From NCBI RefSeq assembly GCF_019097595.1, contig NC_080731.1, positions 7,265,571-7,329,570 on the forward strand: a stretch of 64,000 nucleotides of DNA, written 5' to 3'. Below, one piece after another: positions 59,211 through 64,000 of this stretch (positions are counted from its first letter, which is position 1; each line of letters opens with the position of its first letter). This stretch comes from Hemibagrus wyckioides. Lineage: Eukaryota > Chordata > Actinopteri > Siluriformes > Bagridae. The notes beneath the pieces were generated by a model. That model did not search any database and was not told the DNA's origin. It worked only from the letters and a program-made list of their open reading frames with translations. A program made the translations under genes and the position numbers.

Positions 59211-61856
59211 TAAAATTATTTTTTTATAAAATATAATAAAATATATATAACTTTTATATATATGTTACTATGTATTTTAAAATCCCCTGTAAACTATTTT
59301 ATAATATTATTTACTGTAAAATAATTTAGAATATTATTTAAATATTTTAATTTATAAAATAATAATATCTTGTAAACCGTCTTTTATCTACCACATACAT
59401 ATTAAACACTAGGTACTTAACAGGTACTAGGTATTTTACTACAACAACAAAAAATGATACCAAAAAAGACTTTTGGCTTCATGTGCAGTTTCTGAAACAT
59501 CTATCTGTAAGATGTGGAGATTGTATGATGTGCCATAAGACTAGTCCTTATTTTGTTTTATTTTTTGCCATTTTTTCTCGCAGATAAACATGTTCATGGA
59601 GGGTTTCCATGATGCTTTACTGCTTTACGCGCTCGCCTTAAACGAGACGATCCACAGCGGTTACAGTAAGAAGAATGGAACGGAAATCACACGCCGAATG
59701 TGGAACAGAACATTTGAAGGTAAAGAAAAAAATGAAAACCGACACATCGTGTTGTTTATTTCTTATGATTGTTATGTATGTACTTGGCCTAAGTATGACC
59801 TTTTTTAGTGTAAACTGACAAGCACATATTTATATTCCTAAGTGTTTCCTGAAGTACGTGACCATTCAGGAAAAACAGATCTGTCATGGAACCAGATGGG
59901 AAAAAGTAAACAGTAGCACGCTGTACAGTTCACATATGAATGAATTTTAGATCTCTATATGAATGGAATTAATAACCACAATATCCCGAAGAGTCTGGGA
60001 TAAAGCTGTAGATATTCTCGATGCAACTTTTAATTCACTTAAATAGTAAACAGAGTTGTCAAATATTCTTTCATTCATAAGCTTCGCTTTCGAAGTAGGC
60101 GATCAGCCGTGTCTGCTGCCCAAGCTGTTTCCATCAACCGCAAAAACCAAAACCAATAACATAAAATAACAATGTTTTGAAGGAATCATCAGGAACAGGG
60201 TCATGTTTTCTTGTTAAATGAAATAATATTTTAAAAATGTCAAGAATTTGGGAACGCAGAGGCAGGGATGGAATTACCATTTCTGCAGACCGTGCCAACA
60301 AAACCGACGGGAGGCAGATGAGATTTCCTGTTGTATTGGCCGCCTGGAATTTTCTTGACTGTTGCTGGTGTTTTCCTTGGAATGTCTGACTATTTTGGCT
60401 AATTAATTTTCACATTCCTTGCATTCTATTGCACAGGGATTGCTGGCCAGGTGTCTATAGATGCCAATGGTGACAGATATGGAGATTTCTCCGTTATAAG
60501 CATGACAAACCATGAAACTGGAACGCATGAGGTAAGAGAACTGCCTGATTATGCCTGTAGGGTATGTGGACACAATGTTGTGAATATTATTACACTATTA
60601 TAATAAATTACAAGTTATTACGCAGTGTCATATGGCAGTTCTAACCATTTAAACTCCCTGAGGACAAGACTACTATTAAATGTAGTTTTTAAAGCGTGCA
60701 TCCACCAACTGGTGCTTGGATTTTAACGAATTCCTCATCATATTATAGATCCTCATTTGTTTAAAACGTCCCTAAGTTATTAGGGTCGTTGAAATGAACT
60801 CACCTGAAGAATAAACGAATGAAAATTCGCAAGAAAGGGAATTTTTATTGACATGGAAATGAGATGAGTCTGCAGCATACTCAGCACTTCACCGTACATA
60901 CTGTAACCATCAATACATTCTGCAGTCCACAGTCTGTATTCAGGGTTGAGTTACATACAAATAGTGAGGAGTTAATACCAAAATTGCACCCATTGGTAAT
61001 CAGACCTCAGACATAACTCTACTACTCAGACATTTTCATGGGGGTTGTGCACGCCTATCCTTTAAACCCTAGGCATGCAGAAGGCTGCATCAGATTAACA
61101 AAAACATTGGCGATATTCTATTAATTTGACCAATTAAAATAGCGAATTAAAAGCATGATTCAAATTATAATCTAGTATCTCACAGCCAGGAATCATTTTA
61201 TGGCTTGCTCTAACAGTAGAAACAGTGTTCCGCCTCTGGACTAGATCACCATCCAAACAGTATAATGTGCTGGATCAAGTGCTATTTTATTTTAAGCGTT
61301 GGTCTGTGCACTATTGATGAAACCGTATCTCAGATCTCCTGTTCTGAAGTAAAATCAGGCAGCATCAAAGCTATGAACTACCAGCAGGTCATTTTAGTAA
61401 TTCGTAGCTGTGTAACTATCCTGACATAAAAAATACATATCTTTTAATCTTAAGTATCCGACTCTGAATACGGCTAAAAGTGTTTGCACCGTACAAAACC
61501 CTGCACCACTTCTTCAATTTCATGTGTATTATTTTATCTTTGTTTTTTGTTTTTTTTAGACTGTCATGAACTACTTTGGCACTAATGGAAGTTTTCAGGT
61601 CCTACCTGGATTTAACAGCGAACGGTTCACACTGCGAGGAGCACCGAGGCAACCGCTCCCAGATCCCGATGGCCAGTCATGTAAATTACCTCTGTTACCT
61701 CTGTCTTAATGTATATAGTACGACTATTGGTAGTACTTCTTACTAATAACTTCATTTTCTCTCCTAAGCAGGTGGACTAGGATTATCAGCCGTGACTGGA
61801 ATCATAGTTGGAGGACTGCTTGGAACAGCACTACTTATGGCATTCTACTTTTTTAG
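45513..61856 (+). CDS. npr3: Natriuretic peptide clearance receptor (NPR-C type), 7 of 8 exons
   Basis: Join 45513-46167, 53422-53544, 53985-54151, 59584-59719, 60437-60531, 61560-61680, 61772-61856: 1,382 coding bases, 460 full codons plus two bases, open throughout. It is a single-pass membrane receptor without a guanylate cyclase domain that binds natriuretic peptides, removes them by internalisation and can signal through Gi (family knowledge). Seen here: signal peptide (about 1-19), ANF-receptor ligand-binding domain (about 24-420), Cys pairs equivalent to the mammalian ones (C74-C99, C176-C223), juxtamembrane C433 suited to dimer linkage, and a transmembrane helix (about 439-460) ending MAFYFF. 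Sequons include N34, N64, N255, N261, N335, N346, N356 and N401. The missing final exon should encode the roughly 40-residue tail. The fish paralogue NPR-D is an alternative identity. Confidence 0.93.
46183..46227. repeat. (ATT)n microsatellite beside npr3 exon 1 donor
   Basis: About 15 ATT units starting 15 bases inside intron 1. Confidence 0.97.
47428..48246. mobile_element. Degenerate Tc1/mariner-like element
   Basis: The outer ends read aatacagcaccaatc...aattagcacc and gtgccaataattctacactgtatt, imperfect inverted repeats of the kind found on Tc1/mariner elements. Inside, tccagtccccagatttaatg is close to the sequence coding the SQSPDLNP-type motif of Tc1 transposases. All frames are broken. 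Family assignment is tentative. Confidence 0.45.
53341..53370. repeat. (CAT)n microsatellite before npr3 exon 2
   Basis: Ten CAT units, ending 51 bases before the exon 2 start. Confidence 0.96.
53422..53544 (+). CDS. npr3: npr3 exon 2
   Basis: Residues 219-259, [20 protein letters not shown] followed by [20 protein letters not shown] and Y. The acceptor is ctttacag and the donor TACG|gtaaag. C223 corresponds to the second Cys of the second conserved disulphide. [13 protein letters not shown] is nearly identical to mammalian NPR3 and fixes the identity. Confidence 0.96.
53875..53898. repeat. C-run followed by A-run
   Basis: About 16 C then 8 A in the 440-bp intron 2 of npr3. Confidence 0.93.
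53985..54151 (+). CDS. npr3: npr3 exon 3
   Basis: Residues 260-315. It begins [20 protein letters not shown] and includes [20 protein letters not shown], matching mammalian NPR3. The end is chosen at GAT|gtacgt because exon 4 is read [10 protein letters not shown] and needs phase 0. A stronger-looking donor, C|gtaagt, lies four bases downstream and would shift the frame. The last residues are DVCEGCSD, with two cysteines at positions that are non-cysteine in human NPR3. Confidence 0.92.
54152..59583 (+). other. npr3 intron 3, 5.4 kb
   Basis: No gene inside. It carries a long composite AT microsatellite near its 3' end (59,088-59,214). Blocks at about 55.3-56.0 and 57.95-58.25 kb are more complex in composition and may be conserved non-coding sequence; I cannot test that here. 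Confidence 0.85.
59088..59214. repeat. Composite (TA)n microsatellite with aaattta and tgta breaks
   Basis: Four TA runs separated by two aaattta spacers and two tgta spacers, about 127 bp, roughly 370 bases before npr3 exon 4. Confidence 0.95.
59584..59719 (+). CDS. npr3: npr3 exon 4
   Basis: Residues 316-360: [20 protein letters not shown], then [20 protein letters not shown] and NRTFE. The acceptor is tttctcgcag and the donor GAAG|gtaaag. MFxEGFHDAxLLYxLAL and WNRTFEG are hallmark clearance-receptor motifs, and N356 of NRT is a sequon. Confidence 0.96.
60437..60531 (+). CDS. npr3: npr3 exon 5
   Basis: Residues 361-392: [20 protein letters not shown] then [12 protein letters not shown]. 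This is the most conserved stretch of natriuretic peptide receptor ectodomains. The acceptor is ttgcacag and the donor GAG|gtaaga; phases match on both sides. Confidence 0.97.
61560..61680 (+). CDS. npr3: npr3 exon 6: membrane-proximal ectodomain
   Basis: Residues 393-432, [20 protein letters not shown] then [20 protein letters not shown]. It aligns with the human [20 protein letters not shown] region and is more divergent, as usual for the stalk. The donor is T|gtaaat. N401 (NGS) is a sequon. Confidence 0.93.
61772..61856 (+). CDS. npr3: npr3 exon 7: juxtamembrane cysteine and transmembrane helix
   Basis: Codes residues 433-460 plus two bases. It opens with C433, followed by [20 protein letters not shown] and LMAFYFF, nearly matching human [20 protein letters not shown]. 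The intron before it (61681-61771) is only 91 bp. The donor is AG|gtaaaa, and the next exon should begin with the basic KKYRI-type tail, which is not in the window. Confidence 0.95.
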
Positions 61857-62314
61857 GTAAAAGGAAAATAAACTACATAACGTTTATGACTAACTCTAAA
61901 ACCATTTCCGGTATACCAGTTCTTTGTTAGATGAGTTGCTGAAAAAGAGAAGAAGTAATTTTAGAATTATAATAAGCCTTTTAATAGGTTACTCGCATAT
62001 TATAGTACAGTAATTGTTACAGTAATGTGTTTAACAGTTTTTGGTTTGGACAGAGAAAAGTAAACATTGCGAAGATAGCAAAAACGCTCATGTTAGTATT
62101 TAGACGTGAGAATCTGAGACCTGAGCCCAGAACAAATCTGTACACATGACAGCTCTCAAGCAAGAGAACAGGTGTAATATAATCCCTCATTCTGCTGCAT
62201 GTCAAGATTCATGCTGCAGCCTTTTGCACTCTCTAGAAATGGGAAATAGAGCTATTTTGGTAAACCTGATAAAACTGAATTACGCTATGAGCAATTGATA
62301 GAACGACGCGGATA

Positions 62315-62871
62315 TACACTACCAGTCAAAAGTTTGGACACATCTTCTAATTCCATGGTCTTTCCTGATGTTTATTTCTTTCTACATTGTAAAACAATGC
62401 TGAAGGCGGCCGAAATACACAATAATGTCCTTTGAACAGTTGATATTGAGATATGTCTGCTACTGATGCTCTGTAAAGCCTTCATAACGGCTCTAATCTG
62501 AGGTGCTGTTAATTGGTGATTTCTGAGGCTGGTCACTCTAAATGAACTTCTCCTCTGCAGCAGAGGTAAGTTTTGGTCTTGCTTTACTGGGATGGTCTTC
62601 ATGTGAGCCAGTTTCATCATGGTGCTTGATGGGTTTTGCAAATGCACTTGACAATACTGTTCTTGCAAGAACTATTCCAGAACACCTGACCTCCGTGTCT
62701 TAAAATAACAACTGACCGTTTTTTGTTGTCATTACATATGGATTACTGAAGTCCATGTGTGTTATTTCATAGTTTTGAAATCTCCAGTATTGTTCTAGAA
62801 TGTAGAAAATAAATCCCTAAACAAAAATCATGGAAATAAACGGTGTGTCCAAACTTTCGACTGGTAGTGTA
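62315..62871 (-). mobile_element. Tc1-derived non-autonomous element, copy A
   Basis: The 557-bp element has the terminal repeats tacactaccagtcaaaagtt and its inverse (cgactggtagtgta). On the minus strand it retains a broken transposase N-terminal half: MMKLAHMKTIPVKQDQNLPL and later SSRHISISTVQRTL, the Tc1-type HTH region. The catalytic half is deleted. It is inverted relative to copy B. Confidence 0.92.
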
Positions 62872-63400
62872 TTTCTCAAAGCAGAAGTCGGTACTGAAAA
62901 TAACAGGACTAACAGGTCTTGACGTAGTTTTTTTTTGATTCCCAAACAGGGACTCTGAAATAATCTGACACATCTTTTATCTCATCTCTTTTCTCAAAAA
63001 CAAGGATGTTTAGTTTATCATTATGTGGCTCCAGGGAAATGTGCTGCATCTAGAACTTGATGTCCTTTAAACAGTAAAAAAAAAAAAAAGAAAACCTTTG
63101 ATGGTCAGGAGCGAGGGACATATTAAAGCTGTGTATTGTCCGAGTACTGATAAAAGGTCCTGGTTAACGTGAAATCAGAGCCAGATAGACTGTATTTTTT
63201 TTGTATTTTTGTCTGTATAATTATCATCATCAGGCTTCTGTCTGCATTATTTTTTACATGATGAAATAGAGACATTTTGTTAGAGAAATAAATACAAATT
63301 TGCAGATATTGCAAAATAGTGTTTATCATGACAAACTACTTTGCAGACTTTCGTTATTTGCTTGCCTAGTTCTATAAATTATATTCTCTTTCTTTTATAC

Positions 63401-63946
63401 TACACTACCAGTCAAAAGTTTGGACACTCCTTTTAATTCAGTGTTTTTTGTTTAGGGATTTATTTTCTACATTCTAGAACAATACTGGAGATTTCAAAAC
63501 TATGAAATAACACACATGGACTTCAGTAATCCATATGTAACGACAACAAACAACAGTCAGTTGTTATTTTAAGACACGAAGGTCAGGTGTTCTGGAATAG
63601 TTCTTGCAAGAACAGTATTGTCAAGTGCATTTGCAAAACCCATCAAGCACCATGATGAAACTGGCTCACATGAAGACCATCCCAGGAAAGCAAGACCAAA
63701 ACTTACCTCTGCTGCAGAGGAGAAGTTCATTTAGAGTGACCAGCCTCAGAAATCACCAATTAACAGCACCTCAGATTAGAGCCGTTATGAAGGCTTTACA
63801 GAGCATCAGTAGCAGACATATCTCAATATCAACTGTTCAAAGGACATTATTGTGTATTCAGCATTGTTTTACAATGTAGAAAGAAATAAACATCAGGAAA
63901 GGCCATGGAATTAGAAGATGTGTCCAAACTTTTGACTGGTAGTGTA
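63401..63946 (+). mobile_element. Tc1-derived non-autonomous element, copy B
   Basis: The 546-bp element is a near-identical reverse complement of copy A, with the same terminal repeats and the same internal deletion. The remnant frame reads plus (MMKLAHMKTIPGKQDQNLPL). It differs from copy A by small indels and scattered substitutions. Confidence 0.92.
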
Positions 63947-64000
63947 TGTTGCACTGCAGATTTTGCTTATTAAGTGCAGCTAGATTTGCTTTCTATAATC

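Larger units (their letters stand above)
61857..64000 (+). other. Start of npr3 intron 7 (continues past the window)
   Basis: No sequence resembling the short cytoplasmic-tail exon is found. Half of it is occupied by an inverted pair of Tc1-derived elements. Confidence 0.8.

Overview
This is teleost fish nuclear DNA. It is AT-rich, full of microsatellites, and carries Tc1-like DNA transposons and retroposon tails whose wording matches families I know from otophysan fishes (catfish and cyprinid relatives). A catfish-like genome is my best guess, but the window cannot prove it. There is no operon, phage or CRISPR content. Two protein-coding genes lie head to head and neither is complete.

Left part (1 to about 35.7 kb): the 5' half of an ARID3-family transcription factor gene, most like arid3c, on the minus strand. 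Its promoter and short first exon (about 35.55-35.71 kb) and its large CpG-rich second exon (34,379-34,969) are followed by a 33.6 kb intron (733-34,378) and the 73-base exon 3 (660-732) that begins the ARID DNA-binding domain. The remaining exons lie beyond base 1. The giant intron holds simple repeats, two retroposon tails, one small DNA transposon and several blocks of more complex sequence that could be enhancers. I found no nested gene in it.

Middle part (about 35.8-45.4 kb): intergenic sequence between the two divergent promoters, strongly invaded by mobile elements: two internally deleted Tc1-like copies, a third Tc1-like remnant, a tRNA-type SINE nested inside an older LINE-like tail with a perfect 12-bp target duplication, and an AT microsatellite.

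Right part (45.5 kb to the end): a natriuretic peptide clearance receptor gene (npr3, or its fish paralogue NPR-D) on the plus strand. Seven of the expected eight coding exons are present and join in frame, giving 460 complete codons from the signal peptide through the transmembrane helix. Only the short cytoplasmic-tail exon is missing, beyond base 64,000. Its last visible intron carries an inverted pair of near-identical Tc1-derived elements.

The two genes do not act in one pathway as far as is known: one encodes a nuclear DNA-binding protein, the other a cell-surface hormone-clearing receptor. Their neighbourhood most likely reflects old chromosomal linkage. I see no wholly new system. The best leads are a duplicated splice-acceptor region around arid3c exon 3, a frame-shifting tandem splice donor in the receptor gene that could give a secreted ectodomain, and two additional cysteines in the receptor ectodomain.
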